From Klebsiella oxytoca NBRC 105695 (GTDB lineage: Bacteria; Pseudomonadota; Gammaproteobacteria; Enterobacterales; Enterobacteriaceae): a DNA stretch of 64,000 nt. The notes under the pieces are model-generated. The model saw only the letters and a program-made list of their open reading frames with translations. It did no database searches and had not been told where the DNA came from. This document shows positions 1-11,512 of the stretch, one piece after another; the first letter of the stretch is position 1, and each line of letters starts with the position of its first letter. The DNA is taken from positions 186,001 to 250,000 of the forward strand of contig NZ_BCZK01000009.1 in assembly GCF_001598695.1 (NCBI RefSeq). Reading direction: 5' to 3'. The position numbers and the translations under genes were made by a program.

Positions 1-484
1 TCCGGAAGCGCCGGAGCTGCAGCCGATTATTGAGGGCCTGTTCGGCGAGTACGCCGCGCGCTACGGCGACTACTTTTCCCGCGATGCCGAAGTCGAGCTG
101 ACTGAATGGTATCTGGCGCCGCAGGGGCTATTTATCGTGCTGGAGCGGGAGGGGGAAATTATCGCTACCGGCGCGTATAAACCGAAAGATGCCCATACGG
201 CAGAAATCAAACGGATCTGGACCCATCGTCGTCTGCGCCAGCAGGGGCTGGCGGCGAAAGTGGTGCAGGAGCTGGAACGTCGGGCGCTGCTGGCGGGCTA
301 CAGCCATATCTTTTTGACGACCGGTTTTCGTCAGCCGGAAGCGGTGCGGCTCTATCTGAGCCAGGGCTACGAGGCGCAGTTTGACCTCAACCGCGATCCG
401 GAAGAGTACAGTTTGCCGCCGTTCGATGGTCGGCTGCGCTTTACGAAAGCGCTGGCGGTCAGCGCGCTGAGCCAGAGCGCTTAA
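1..484 (+). CDS. GNAT-family N-acetyltransferase, 3' part
   Basis: The reading frame is open from the window edge (codons in phase with base 2) to a TAA at 482-484, so the start lies outside. The visible 160 residues look like a GNAT acetyltransferase that would transfer acetyl from acetyl-CoA to an amine. They show a beta-strand 'LFIVLERE', then 'KRIWTHRRLRQQGLAAKVV', the R/QxxG/A pyrophosphate-binding motif of the fold, and a C-terminal 'FRQPEAVRLYLSQGYE' typical of the family. The substrate cannot be told. The next gene starts 10 bases downstream on the same strand, so it is probably co-transcribed with the amino-acid ABC transporter genes. That suggests, by inference only, an amino-acid-like or amine substrate. 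Confidence 0.8.
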   Translation, partial: PEAPELQPIIEGLFGEYAARYGDYFSRDAEVELTEWYLAPQGLFIVLEREGEIIATGAYKPKDAHTAEIKRIWTHRRLRQQGLAAKVVQELERRALLAGYSHIFLTTGFRQPEAVRLYLSQGYEAQFDLNRDPEEYSLPPFDGRLRFTKALAVSALSQSA

Positions 485-493
485 GGAGCCAAT

Positions 494-1423
494 ATGCATA
501 CCCAGGAAACGATTAAGGTTGTCCCCGCGCGCTATCCGCTGCGGGCAGTGGGCGCGGTGCTGGCGCTGCTGGTGCTGGCGGTGGTGATTCAATCAGTTGC
601 CTTTAACCCGCGCTGGGAGTGGGGCGTCTTTGCCCGCTGGTTCTTTGACCCGGTGATCCTCGAAGGCCTCGGGCAGACGCTGCTGTTGACCCTGCTGGCG
701 ACGGCGCTCAGCGTTATCTTCGGCGGACTGCTGGCGCTGGCGCGACTCTCCAGTTCATGGCTGCTGAGCAGCCTTGCCTGGGGCTATATCTGGTTGTTTC
801 GCTCGCTGCCGCTGATCGTGGTGCTGATTATTCTCTACAACTTCTCTTATCTCTACGACACCCTGTCGATCGGCATTCCGTTCACCGCTATTCGCTGGGC
901 CAGTTTTGAGACCATTAGCGTGCTGGGGCAGTTTTCTACCGCCGTTGTCGGGCTGACCCTGGTACAAAGCGCCTACACCGCCGAAATTATTCGCGGCGGT
1001 TTCCTCGGGGTTGATCACGGGCAGTATGAAGCGGCGGCGGCGCTGGGGCTTCCGGCCAGCCGCCGCACGCTGCGCATTATCCTGCCGCAGGCGCTGCGCA
1101 CCATTTTACCGGCGGGTTTTAACGAAATTATCAGCCTCGCCAAGGGGACAGCGATGGTTTACGTGCTGGCGATGCCGGAGCTGTTTTACACCATCCAGAT
1201 GATCTATAACCGCACCCAGGAAGTGATCCCCCTGCTGATGGTCGGCGCCGCCTGGTACCTGGCGATCACCAGCGTGCTGTCGCTGATTCAGTATCTGGTC
1301 GAGCGCGGCCTGGCCCGCAGCGAGCGCCGCTCGGCGGTTAATAGCGCCCGCAGCAGCCGTCGCGTTGTTGAAACCGTTCATCGTCCCCAACCGCAGGAGT
1401 CCGCCCATGCTCAACTCTCGTAA
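494..1423 (+). CDS. Amino-acid-type ABC transporter permease
   Basis: A 309-residue inner-membrane permease of the HisM/GlnP class (polar amino acid uptake). Several hydrophobic segments are visible, for example residues about 15-35, 55-85, 95-115 and 245-265. The cytoplasmic EAA loop '[16 protein letters not shown]' that contacts the ATPase is followed by '[13 protein letters not shown]'. The ATG follows 'TTAAGGAGCC', a good ribosome binding site. It overlaps the next gene (ATPase) by 17 bases. Only one permease gene is present, so a homodimer is likely. The substrate is unknown. Confidence 0.88.
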   Translation: MHTQETIKVVPARYPLRAVGAVLALLVLAVVIQSVAFNPRWEWGVFARWFFDPVILEGLGQTLLLTLLATALSVIFGGLLALARLSSSWLLSSLAWGYIWLFRSLPLIVVLIILYNFSYLYDTLSIGIPFTAIRWASFETISVLGQFSTAVVGLTLVQSAYTAEIIRGGFLGVDHGQYEAAAALGLPASRRTLRIILPQALRTILPAGFNEIISLAKGTAMVYVLAMPELFYTIQMIYNRTQEVIPLLMVGAAWYLAITSVLSLIQYLVERGLARSERRSAVNSARSSRRVVETVHRPQPQESAHAQLS

Positions 1424-2186
1424 CGGTCATATCTCCATTACCGACGTCAGCAAATACTTTGGCCGCCATAAAGCGCTGGACGATGTATCGCTGGAAATAG
1501 CACCCGGTACGGTGACGGTGATCCTCGGGCCGTCCGGTTCGGGAAAATCGACGCTGCTGCGGGCGATCAATCATCTGGAGCGCGTTGATGAAGGCTTTAT
1601 TCAGATCGATGGCGACTATATCGGTTATCGCCGTAAAGGCGACAAGCTCTACGAACTGAAAGAGAAGGAGATCCTTCGCCAGCGGATCAACGTTGGCTAC
1701 GTGTTTCAGAACTTCAACCTGTTCCCGCACCTGACGGTGCTGGAAAACCTGATTGAAGCCCCCATCGCCCATAAACAGGCGACCCGTAAGGAGGCTATCG
1801 CGCGGGCGTACGAACTGCTGGACGTAGTTGGACTACGCAATAAAGCCGACGCCTGGTCGCGGCACCTGTCCGGCGGTCAGCAGCAGCGCATCGCCATTGC
1901 CCGGGCGCTGGCGCTTAACCCGCGAGTGATGCTGTTTGATGAACCCACCTCCGCGCTTGACCCGGAGCTGGTGGGGGAAGTGCTGGATGTGATTAAAAAG
2001 CTGGCGCGCTCCGGCACCACGCTGGTCGTGGTCACCCACGAAATTGGCTTTGCGAAAGAGGTGGCGGATCGGGTGGTGTTTATGGTCGACGGCAAGATAG
2101 TCGAGCAGGGCAGCAGCGACGATGTGCTGAACCATCCGCAGCACCCGCGTACGCAGCAGTTTTTATCGAGGGTATTAGCGGCATGA
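1407..2186 (+). CDS. Amino-acid-type ABC transporter ATP-binding protein
   Basis: Cytoplasmic ATPase of the polar amino acid uptake family, 259 residues from the ATG at 1407. This start was chosen over an in-frame upstream start at 1365 because it follows an AGGAGT site and gives the standard N-terminus ([12 protein letters not shown]). Walker A is GPSGSGKST, the signature is LSGGQQQR, Walker B is [12 protein letters not shown] and the switch histidine is in VVTHE. The insert with '[13 protein letters not shown]' is a feature of some members of this family. It overlaps the upstream permease by 17 bases and the downstream binding protein by 4 (ATGA), indicating a translationally coupled operon. 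Confidence 0.9.
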   Translation: MLNSRNGHISITDVSKYFGRHKALDDVSLEIAPGTVTVILGPSGSGKSTLLRAINHLERVDEGFIQIDGDYIGYRRKGDKLYELKEKEILRQRINVGYVFQNFNLFPHLTVLENLIEAPIAHKQATRKEAIARAYELLDVVGLRNKADAWSRHLSGGQQQRIAIARALALNPRVMLFDEPTSALDPELVGEVLDVIKKLARSGTTLVVVTHEIGFAKEVADRVVFMVDGKIVEQGSSDDVLNHPQHPRTQQFLSRVLAA

Positions 2187-3076
2187 GAAACGGATTTTTG
2201 ACCCTGGCGTTACTCTCTTTATCTGCGGCATCGCAGGCGGCTATCGACCTGCGCGCCAACGAGCAGCCGCTGCCGGTAACCCGCGATGAGCAGGCGGTGG
2301 CGAAGATCCCGGCGGATTACGTCTTCGTCGAACCGGGTACTTTAACGGTGGCGATTTCAGCGCTCAACTCGCCGCCGCTGGCGCTGCTGGCCAGCGATAA
2401 CCGCACGCGTATCGGCAGCGACCCGGATATCGCCCGACTGCTGGCCGGCAGCCTCGGGCTGAAGCTAAAGCTGGTGCCCACAGCCTGGGAGGACTGGCCG
2501 TTGGGGATTACTTCCGGGCGCTACGATGTGGCGCTGGTGAATATTGCGGTAACCGAGCAGCGGAAAGCGAAGTTTGATTTTGCCACCTATCGCGTCGATT
2601 CGCTGGCCTTTTCCGTAAAATCGACCAGCGACATCGCCAGCGTGAGCGGCCCGGCGGATCTCGCTGGTAAAAAAGTGATTGTCGGGTCCGGGACCAACCA
2701 GGAGCGAATTTTGCTCGGCTGGAACGCCGAAAACGAAGCCGCCGGGCGACAACCTGCGCTACCGGTCTACCTGACCGATGACGCTTCGGGCAATCTCTAT
2801 ATTCAGTCCGGTCGCGCGGACGTGTTTTTTGGGCCGCAGTCGGTAGCCGCTTACAAAGCGGCGCTCAGCGGTAAAACCAAAGTCGTCGGGCTGGGGCCAA
2901 AAAAGGCTTATGTCGCCACCACCACCAGGAAGGGTAACGGACTGGTCTATGCGCTTCAGGCCGCGCTGGATGGCGCGATAGCGCGCGGAGAGTATCAGAA
3001 AGTGCTGGCCCGCTGGGGCGAGCAGGGCGAAGAGGTGAGGCAATCGGAGGTGAATCCGCCGGGGATTACCTACTAA
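2183..3076 (+). CDS. ABC transporter periplasmic substrate-binding protein (amino-acid type)
   Basis: A 297-residue SBP_bac_3-type solute-binding protein with a signal peptide ([19 protein letters not shown], probable cleavage after SQA). The family pattern is visible: a first strand '[18 protein letters not shown]', '[29 protein letters not shown]', '[22 protein letters not shown]', and the hinge '[18 protein letters not shown]'. It is last in the permease-ATPase-binding protein operon, starting inside the ATPase stop codon (ATGA). The ligand is not predictable by eye. A polar amino acid or related compound is the family expectation. Confidence 0.88.
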   Translation: MRNGFLTLALLSLSAASQAAIDLRANEQPLPVTRDEQAVAKIPADYVFVEPGTLTVAISALNSPPLALLASDNRTRIGSDPDIARLLAGSLGLKLKLVPTAWEDWPLGITSGRYDVALVNIAVTEQRKAKFDFATYRVDSLAFSVKSTSDIASVSGPADLAGKKVIVGSGTNQERILLGWNAENEAAGRQPALPVYLTDDASGNLYIQSGRADVFFGPQSVAAYKAALSGKTKVVGLGPKKAYVATTTRKGNGLVYALQAALDGAIARGEYQKVLARWGEQGEEVRQSEVNPPGITY

Positions 3077-3115
3077 AAAACCGCTGTTTCGCAGGAGTGT
3101 GATGCGAAACAGCGG
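3075..3115 (-). terminator. Intrinsic terminator for the MFS gene
   Basis: A 13-bp inverted repeat (CCGCTGTTTCGCA at 3081-3093, TGCGAAACAGCGG at 3103-3115) is flanked by AAAAAA at 3075-3080. Read on the minus strand this is a hairpin followed by TTTTTT, just beyond the stop of the minus-strand MFS gene. Because it also lies directly after the plus-strand operon end it may act in both directions. Confidence 0.85.
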
Positions 3116-3141
3116 AGGCGAATGCTCGCCAGAGTTTTAAA

Positions 3142-4452
3142 TCAGGCGGCGCGCGGGGTCAGCGTTAAGCGATCCAGCGGCCCGACGATAAACAGGTAGG
3201 AGAACAGGCCCAGTACGCCCATGGAACCGACGTACAGGATGGCGTAATCGAAGGAGTGAGTATTAGCGAGGATCACGCCGATAACCAGCGGCGTGATAAT
3301 ACTCGCCAGGTTGCCGCACATATTGAACACCCCACCGGCAATTCCCAGCATCTCCTTGGGTGATGTGTCGCTCAGCACGCACCAGCCGAGGTTACCGAAC
3401 CCTTTAGCAAAGAAAGCCAGGCTCATGGCGGCGATCACCACCACTTCCGAAGTAGTGTAGTTGGCGACCACAATGACGCAGGAGAGCAGCATGCCGCAGA
3501 TCACCGGCAACTTGCGGGCGGTCGTCAGGCTATAGCCGCGTTTCAGCAGCCAGTCCGAGAACACGCCGCCCAGCAGGCCGCCGATAAATCCGGCAATGGC
3601 CGGGATGCTGGCGACAAAGCCGACCTTGAGAATCGACATGCCTTTGGCCTGGTAAAGATAGGTCGGAAACCAGGTCAGGAAGAACCAGGTGATTGACGTC
3701 ACGCAGAACTGGCCAATATATACCCCGATCATCATACGATTGACGCAGACGCTTTTGATTTGCGCGAGGGTTAATTTATGCTGCGTTTTTTTCGTGCCTA
3801 ATTCCGGCTCGCCGCCGCCTTCGCGAATATAGTCGAGCTCCTGTTGGTTAATTTTTGGATGATGAGAGGGATCTCTTACTTTTACCAGCCAGAATATCCC
3901 CAGCACCACGCCGATAGCGCCAATATAATAGAATACGTAGTGCCAGCTTAAATTATGCAGAATAATCGTCATTAGCGGCGTAATAATCCCCAGGGAAATA
4001 TACTGCGCGGCCTGATAGACCGAAGTGACAAACCCGCGCTCTTTATTGGGAAACCACTGTACGCTCAGACGACTGTTGGCGGGAAAGGCGGGGGCTTCTA
4101 TCGCGCCCATCATCAGGCGCAGAATAACCAGTACAATCAGCGGGCTGGCGAACAGATAGATCGTACCCTGGAACATGGTGACGACCGACCAGCCAATCAG
4201 CGCGCAGCCGTAGACCAGCCGCGAACCATATTTATCCAGCAGCCAGCCGCCGGGTATTTGCATAATGACGTAGGAGATGCCAAAAACTGAAAAAGCCAGC
4301 CCCATCGCCTCGGGATCAAAACCTAACTCTTTGCTCATAATAGGCGCGACAACGGACAGCGTTGCCCGGTCGGCATAATTAAATACGGTAGCCAGAAATA
4401 AAAACAGTAATATGCCGTAACGCACGTTGCTGCGTTTTAAGGGTGTAGTCAT
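3142..4452 (-). CDS. MFS sugar-diacid transporter (GudP/GarP-like)
   Basis: A 436-residue, 12-helix major facilitator of the anion:cation symporter family, closest in my recollection to the glucarate/galactarate transporters GudP and GarP. It has 'NYADRATLSVVAP' after helix 1, 'GGWLLDKYGSR' in the loop 2-3 motif, and 'SPKEMLGIAGGVFNM' in the C-terminal half. The ATG at 4452 is used because it follows AAGGAGTTGAAG; an upstream in-frame start lacks a site. It lies downstream of the talarate/galactarate dehydratase on the same strand, separated by a palindromic repeat. It therefore probably imports that enzyme's substrate (L-talarate, galactarate or a related aldarate). Confidence 0.88.
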   Translation of the reverse strand: MTTPLKRSNVRYGILLFLFLATVFNYADRATLSVVAPIMSKELGFDPEAMGLAFSVFGISYVIMQIPGGWLLDKYGSRLVYGCALIGWSVVTMFQGTIYLFASPLIVLVILRLMMGAIEAPAFPANSRLSVQWFPNKERGFVTSVYQAAQYISLGIITPLMTIILHNLSWHYVFYYIGAIGVVLGIFWLVKVRDPSHHPKINQQELDYIREGGGEPELGTKKTQHKLTLAQIKSVCVNRMMIGVYIGQFCVTSITWFFLTWFPTYLYQAKGMSILKVGFVASIPAIAGFIGGLLGGVFSDWLLKRGYSLTTARKLPVICGMLLSCVIVVANYTTSEVVVIAAMSLAFFAKGFGNLGWCVLSDTSPKEMLGIAGGVFNMCGNLASIITPLVIGVILANTHSFDYAILYVGSMGVLGLFSYLFIVGPLDRLTLTPRAA

Positions 4453-4508
4453 CTTCAACTCCTTTGCAGGGTTGTTTATTGTGGGTACAGCCAATAAGAG
4501 GTATTTCC

Positions 4509-4650
4509 CCGGCAGGCCTACGGGTTTTCAGTCGTCCGCGGACCGGTAACCCGGACAGATGCGCAGCATCGCCCCCGGGAGAATGCGGTATTCTCCCGGG
4601 GGCGGCGCTTGATGCGCCTTGCCGGGCTACGCGGCCTGTAGCCCTTATGC
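4509..4650. repeat. REP/BIME-type palindromic repeat
   Basis: The intergenic stretch between the dehydratase and its transporter holds a perfect 14-bp stem (4571-4584 with 4590-4603, loop GCGGT). It is flanked by the pieces 'cccggacagatgcgcagcat' and 'gccgggctacg', which recur near 8.3, 14.2, 16.9 and 19.7 kb. It lies inside an operon, so it could affect mRNA stability between the two genes. Confidence 0.8.
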
Positions 4651-4669
4651 CGCCATGCGGGGAATTCGG

Positions 4670-5866
4670 TTAAGGGCGTTTGCCAAACTCGCAGCTTTGC
4701 TGGGTCCAGCGGCGGGCCTGTTCGCTCAGGGTGAAGCCCAGACCGTGGCGTTCGGAAACCCACATCCGCCCGTCGCGCAGTTCCAGCTGTTCGTTAAACA
4801 GCGGGTTCAGCCACTCGAAGTGCTCCAGCCAGGGCTCGAGCGGGTAGGCGGCGGCGAGATGCAGGTGTACCTCCATCGCAAAGTGTGGGGCCAGCTTGCG
4901 ACCGTGCTTCGCCGCCAGATCCATAATCTTCAGGAACGGGGAGATGCCGCCGACGCGCGGCGCATCGGGCTGCACGAAGTCGCTGGCGTTGCCGAGGATC
5001 AGCTGCTCATGTTCGCGGAAGCTGGTCAACATCTCGCCGGTGGCAATCGGCGTATCCAGCGCGGCGGCGAGCTGTGCGTGGCCTTCCACATCGTAGGCGT
5101 CAAGGGGCTCTTCAATCCAGATCAGATTGAACTGCTCCATTTTGCGCCCCATGCGGATAGCGGTTTCACGGTCCCACTGCTGGTTGGCGTCCACCATCAG
5201 CGGGAAGTCATCGCCCAGGACTTCGCGTACTGCCGTCAGACGGCGAATATCCTCAGCGGTATTCGGCTGACCGACTTTCAGTTTTATCCCGCCAATCCCG
5301 TTCTCGCGTGAGATAGCCACGTTTTTCAACACCTGCTCCAGCGGGGTATGCAGGAAGCCGCCGGAGGTGTTGTAACACTGCACGGAATCGCGATGCGAAC
5401 CGAGCAGTTTCGCCAGCGGTAGCCCGGCGCGTTTGGCTTTCATATCCCACAGCGCAATATCGATAGGGGAGATTGCCTGCACCGCCATGCCGCTACGACC
5501 TACGGAAGCCCCGGCCCACAGCAGTTTGGTGTAGATCTTGTCGATATCATTCGGGTCTTCGCCGAGCAGATTATCGGCAATCTCCCTTGCATGGGCGTAA
5601 ATGCCCTGGCCGCCCGCGCGTTTGGAATAGCTGAAGCCAACGCCTTCAAAGCCGTCCCGGGAGCGGATTTCCGCGATGATGATCGCCACTTCGGTCAGCG
5701 GTTTTTGCCGACCGGTCAGAACCTTTGCATCGCTAACGGGGGTGGCCAGCGGCAGAAAGGCCAGCGACAGTTTGACATGTTCAATGCGGTCGCCGGTTTC
5801 AGCGGCGGTTTTGACGCCGGAAGCTTTGGCGTAGGTCACGGAGTCGGAATTTGCGCTCGAGGTCAT
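4670..5866 (-). CDS. L-talarate/galactarate dehydratase (enolase superfamily)
   Basis: A 398-residue mandelate-racemase-type enolase superfamily protein that I recognise as the orthologue of Salmonella STM3697 (TalrD/GalrD). It dehydrates L-talarate and galactarate to the keto-deoxy sugar acid. Catalytic residues are in place: KxK base K195/K197 (GGIKLKVG), Mg ligands D226 (VDANQQ), E252 (IEEP) and E278 (ATGEM), and H328 (APHFAMEVH). The length matches the characterised enzyme. It is first in a minus-strand operon with the MFS transporter and divergent from a LacI-family gene. The start has an AAGGAAC site, and an operator-like palindrome lies about 25 bases upstream. Confidence 0.95.
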   Translation of the reverse strand: MTSSANSDSVTYAKASGVKTAAETGDRIEHVKLSLAFLPLATPVSDAKVLTGRQKPLTEVAIIIAEIRSRDGFEGVGFSYSKRAGGQGIYAHAREIADNLLGEDPNDIDKIYTKLLWAGASVGRSGMAVQAISPIDIALWDMKAKRAGLPLAKLLGSHRDSVQCYNTSGGFLHTPLEQVLKNVAISRENGIGGIKLKVGQPNTAEDIRRLTAVREVLGDDFPLMVDANQQWDRETAIRMGRKMEQFNLIWIEEPLDAYDVEGHAQLAAALDTPIATGEMLTSFREHEQLILGNASDFVQPDAPRVGGISPFLKIMDLAAKHGRKLAPHFAMEVHLHLAAAYPLEPWLEHFEWLNPLFNEQLELRDGRMWVSERHGLGFTLSEQARRWTQQSCEFGKRP

Positions 5867-5890
5867 AGTCAGTTCCTTTTTAGTGGTAAA

Positions 5891-5906
5891 ATGTTTGCGC
5901 TAACAT
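5891..5906. promoter_or_regulatory. LacI-family operator-like palindrome at the dehydratase promoter
   Basis: ATGTTTGC/GCTAACAT is a 16-bp near-perfect palindrome with the central CG expected of LacI/GntR-type operators. It lies 25 bases upstream of the dehydratase start and close to its ribosome binding site, where binding would block transcription. A related, more degenerate copy is at 6044-6059. The adjacent LacI-type regulator is the obvious candidate ligand (inference). Confidence 0.7.
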
Positions 5907-6020
5907 TTTTAATCCTGAAATTATCCTGGTGCTACGACAGTGATTTTAATTTGTACAAACGATCACAATTAGCGGTTATAAAGGGTAAAATTATGCAGCG
6001 CAGGTCACGTTCCAAAAAGG

Positions 6021-6038
6021 TTTGTGAAAATTCACAAA
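6021..6038. promoter_or_regulatory. Perfect 18-bp palindrome, unknown binder
   Basis: TTTGTGAA-AA-TTCACAAA is a perfect inverted repeat in the divergent intergenic region. It resembles a CRP site (TGTGA...TCACA) but the half-sites are separated by 4 rather than 6 bases, so CRP is doubtful. A shorter palindrome, TTTGTACAAA, lies at 5950-5959. Confidence 0.55.
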
Positions 6039-6043
6039 TCATA

Positions 6044-6059
6044 ATGATAGCGATAACAT
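6044..6059. promoter_or_regulatory. Second LacI-type operator-like palindrome
   Basis: ATGATAGC/GATAACAT matches the pattern of the 5891-5906 site with two mismatches between its arms. It lies about 110 bases upstream of the LacI-family gene and about 153 bases (centre to centre) from the first site, a spacing at which looping or autoregulation is possible. Confidence 0.55.
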
Positions 6060-6170
6060 TTAATTCGGCAGGTCGTTGATTCTATTGGGGATATACGGAC
6101 GGGCGCTGGCAATTGCCTGGACCATCATCAATAATGGCCACAGGAAACGACTCAACACAGGGGCTTAGCC

Positions 6171-7175
6171 GTGAAAAGCAGAAAACCGACGCGCGCGCCG
6201 ACGCTGGATGATGTGGCCCGCAGCGCCGGGTTGTCGTCGATGACGGTCAGTCGGGCGCTGAATACGCCGCAGCTGGTAAGGCCAAAAACGGTAGAGAAAG
6301 TGATGCAGGCGGTGCAGGCCACGGGTTATATCCCCAATGCGCTGGCCGGCGGCCTGGCCTCCAGGCGCAGCAAACTGGTGGCGGTGGTGGTGCCGCAAAT
6401 CAATAACAATATGTTTGTCGATACCATCCAGGCGCTGAGCGATACCCTGGCGGCGCGCGGCTATCATATGCTGCTGTGCGTGGCGGGCTATAGCCGTCAG
6501 ACCGAAGCCGAGCTGGTAGCAACCTTACTCTCCCGGCGTCCGGATGGCGTGGTGTTGACCGGTATTCAGCACGCTCCGGCGTTAAAGAGGACGATCCTCA
6601 ACGCCGCCACGCCGGTGGTGGAAATCTGGGATCTCACCCCGACGCCGCTGGATATGCTGGTTGGTTTTTCGCATGAAAAAGTCGGTGAAACCATTGGCGA
6701 ATATTTGCTGGAAAAAGGCTACCGTCGTCCGGGACTGCTATGGGCAGGCGATGCGCGCGCGACGTTGCGAAAGCAGGGGCTCCTGGCCCGGCTGGCCAAA
6801 AGTGGAATTAACGTTGCCCCGCAGGTCGAGGTGCCGCTTCCGGCATCGCTGGCGCTGGGGCGACGCGGGCTGGGCGAACTGCTCGCCGGTGGCGAGTTTG
6901 ACGTTATCGTCTGCAGTTCCGACACCCTTGCCCAGGGAGCGATTATGGAAGCGGAAAGCCGGGGGCTGCGCGTGCCGCAGAATCTGGCGGTGATCGGCTT
7001 TGGCGATCTGGATTTCGCCGCCAGCAATCGTCCGGCGATCACCACCGTCAGCGTCGACCGTCACGCCATTGGCGAGCAGGCGGCTACGCTGCTTGCCGAC
7101 CGCATAGAAGGCGGAGAAGAAGGGGACGCGATTATTGATATTGGCTTTCACCTGGTGGCGCGTGAGTCGGCGTAG
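6171..7175 (+). CDS. LacI-family transcriptional regulator (GntR/IdnR-like)
   Basis: A 334-residue LacI/GalR repressor. The N-terminal helix-turn-helix is 'TLDDVARSAGLSSMTVSRALN' at about residues 11-31, followed by the hinge helix region 'YIPNALAGGLASRRS' (about 57-71). A periplasmic-binding-protein-like effector domain follows ('LVAVVVPQINNNMF', 'VICSSDTLAQGAIMEAESRGLRVPQNLAVIGFGDLDFA'). The start is GTG at 6171. It is divergent from the talarate/galactarate operon, with two operator-like palindromes between, so it very probably represses that operon in response to an aldarate or its product (inference). Confidence 0.9.
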   Translation: MKSRKPTRAPTLDDVARSAGLSSMTVSRALNTPQLVRPKTVEKVMQAVQATGYIPNALAGGLASRRSKLVAVVVPQINNNMFVDTIQALSDTLAARGYHMLLCVAGYSRQTEAELVATLLSRRPDGVVLTGIQHAPALKRTILNAATPVVEIWDLTPTPLDMLVGFSHEKVGETIGEYLLEKGYRRPGLLWAGDARATLRKQGLLARLAKSGINVAPQVEVPLPASLALGRRGLGELLAGGEFDVIVCSSDTLAQGAIMEAESRGLRVPQNLAVIGFGDLDFAASNRPAITTVSVDRHAIGEQAATLLADRIEGGEEGDAIIDIGFHLVARESA

Positions 7176-7300
7176 CGCTGTGGTTTAGCCTGGGCGAGGG
7201 GGACTCCATAGCGACATTGCTCAATCAAACCTATACTGCAAGGTTGCTAAACCCGTCGCCGCTCTGTTCACGGGCGGCAAATTTCTTGAGGGCGCAGAAT

Positions 7301-7918
7301 ATGATCACCGTCTATGGCGTACCCGGCTGGGGTTCAACGATAAGCGAACTGATGCTGACGCTGGCCGATATCCCGTACCATTTTGTCAACGTTGAGGGCT
7401 TTGACCAACCGGGCCTGCAGCGCGACCGTCTCAAGCAGATTAACCCACTGTGTCAGGTGCCGACCCTCACGCTTGAAGATGGCAGCATGATGACCGAATC
7501 CGCGGCGATTGCTCTGATGATCCTCGACGTGCGACCGGATCTGGCTCCGGCGCCGGGATCGCCGCAGCGGCATGCCTTTCAGCGTCTGCTCATCTGGCTG
7601 GTGGCGAACGTTTATCCCACCTTTACCTTTGCGGATTACCCGGAGCGCTGGGCCGCCGATGCGCCAGAGCAGCTGCGGGAAAGCTGCATCAGCTATCGCA
7701 AATCGCTTTATCTGTGGCTGGAGGAGCAGCTTGCCGCCGCGCCGTATGCGCTGGGGGCGGAAATAACTCTGCTGGACTGCTATATTGCCGCGATGTGTGC
7801 CTGGGGCCCGCGACGGGAGTGGTTTACGGCGCAAACGCCAAAATTCGTCGCCGTGGCGGATGCGGTTTATCGCCATCCCAAACTCGAAGCCGTTCTTCGC
7901 CGCAACGAACTGATTTAA
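7301..7918 (+). CDS. yncG: Glutathione S-transferase-like protein YncG
   Basis: A 205-residue GST-superfamily protein that I recognise as E. coli YncG, which has the same length. The N-terminal thioredoxin-like domain runs from 'MITVYGVPGWGSTISELML' through the cis-proline 'CQVPTL' and 'MTESAAIALMI', where the E-S pair binds the glutathione gamma-glutamyl group. The C-terminal half is all-helical, with 'VANVYPTFTFADYPERW'. The ATG at 7301 was chosen because the N-terminus then matches the family; the open frame extends upstream without a good site. The in vivo substrate is not known. Confidence 0.92.
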   Translation: MITVYGVPGWGSTISELMLTLADIPYHFVNVEGFDQPGLQRDRLKQINPLCQVPTLTLEDGSMMTESAAIALMILDVRPDLAPAPGSPQRHAFQRLLIWLVANVYPTFTFADYPERWAADAPEQLRESCISYRKSLYLWLEEQLAAAPYALGAEITLLDCYIAAMCAWGPRREWFTAQTPKFVAVADAVYRHPKLEAVLRRNELI

Positions 7919-7987
7919 AGCACAAAAAGCGATCCAGATGATGCGGGTTATGCTAGCTTTATCATCCTGACAATAAAGGAGCCTGCT

Positions 7988-8215
7988 ATGCCGCATATTG
8001 ATATTAAATGTTTTCCCCGCGACCTGAATGATGAACAAAAAGCGGCGCTGGCCGCCGATATTACCGAGGTGGTGATTCGCCATCTCAACAGCAAAGAACG
8101 CTCGGTGAGCGTGGCCCTGAATGAAATTAAAGAGAGCGACTGGCAACAGGTGTGGGACAGCGAAATCGCCCCGCAGATGGAACAGCTGATTAAAAAACCG
8201 GGTTATAGCATGTAA
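7988..8215 (+). CDS. pptA: 4-oxalocrotonate tautomerase family protein PptA
   Basis: A 75-residue tautomerase subunit nearly identical to E. coli PptA (YdcE). The start '[11 protein letters not shown]' places Pro immediately after Met; after Met removal this N-terminal proline is the catalytic base of the family. The C-terminus 'LIKKPGYSM' is two residues shorter than K-12. It catalyses keto-enol tautomerisation of phenylpyruvate-like compounds in vitro, and its physiological role is unclear. It is preceded by a strong AAGGAG site and followed by a double REP element. Confidence 0.95.
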   Translation: MPHIDIKCFPRDLNDEQKAALAADITEVVIRHLNSKERSVSVALNEIKESDWQQVWDSEIAPQMEQLIKKPGYSM

Positions 8216-8228
8216 CCCGCTTTCTTTC

Positions 8229-8434
8229 CCGGAGGCGATGCTGCGCATCTGTCCGGGCTACGCGTTCTCAGTGGTCTGCTATCCGGTAGCCCGGGCAGGC
8301 GCTGTGTGCCCCCCGGGAGAGAGTGCGGAGTGGCAGAATATCCCGGAGGCGATGCTGCGCATCTGTCCGGGCTACGCGTTCTCAGCGGTCTGCGGTCCGG
8401 TAGCCCGGGCAGGCGCTGTGCGCCGCCCCCGGGA
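8229..8434. repeat. Tandem REP/BIME elements
   Basis: Two near-identical units of about 92 bases (8229-8320 and 8341-8434) each begin with 'cccggaggcgatgctgcgca' and contain 'tgtccgggctacgcgttctc' and the inverse 'ggtagcccgggcaggcgctg'. They lie between the convergent pptA and porin genes. The same unit recurs at 14.1 kb. Confidence 0.85.
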
Positions 8435-8455
8435 AGAGGTGCCAGGGCTGATGTA

Positions 8456-11486
<3,031 letters not shown>

Positions 11487-11512
11487 AAAAGTAAACTCGC
11501 TTATCGTTGTTG

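Noticed and set aside
4619-5311. 230-codon plus-strand open frame
   Set aside because: Antisense to the talarate/galactarate dehydratase, whose catalytic residues are all present.
6021-6038. CRP site
   Set aside because: Half-sites TGTGA/TCACA are separated by 4 bases rather than the required 6, so it is listed only as a palindrome of unknown binder.
8229-8434. CRISPR-like repetition
   Set aside because: The repeats are long palindromic REP/BIME units, with no short direct repeats separated by unique spacers and no cas genes.
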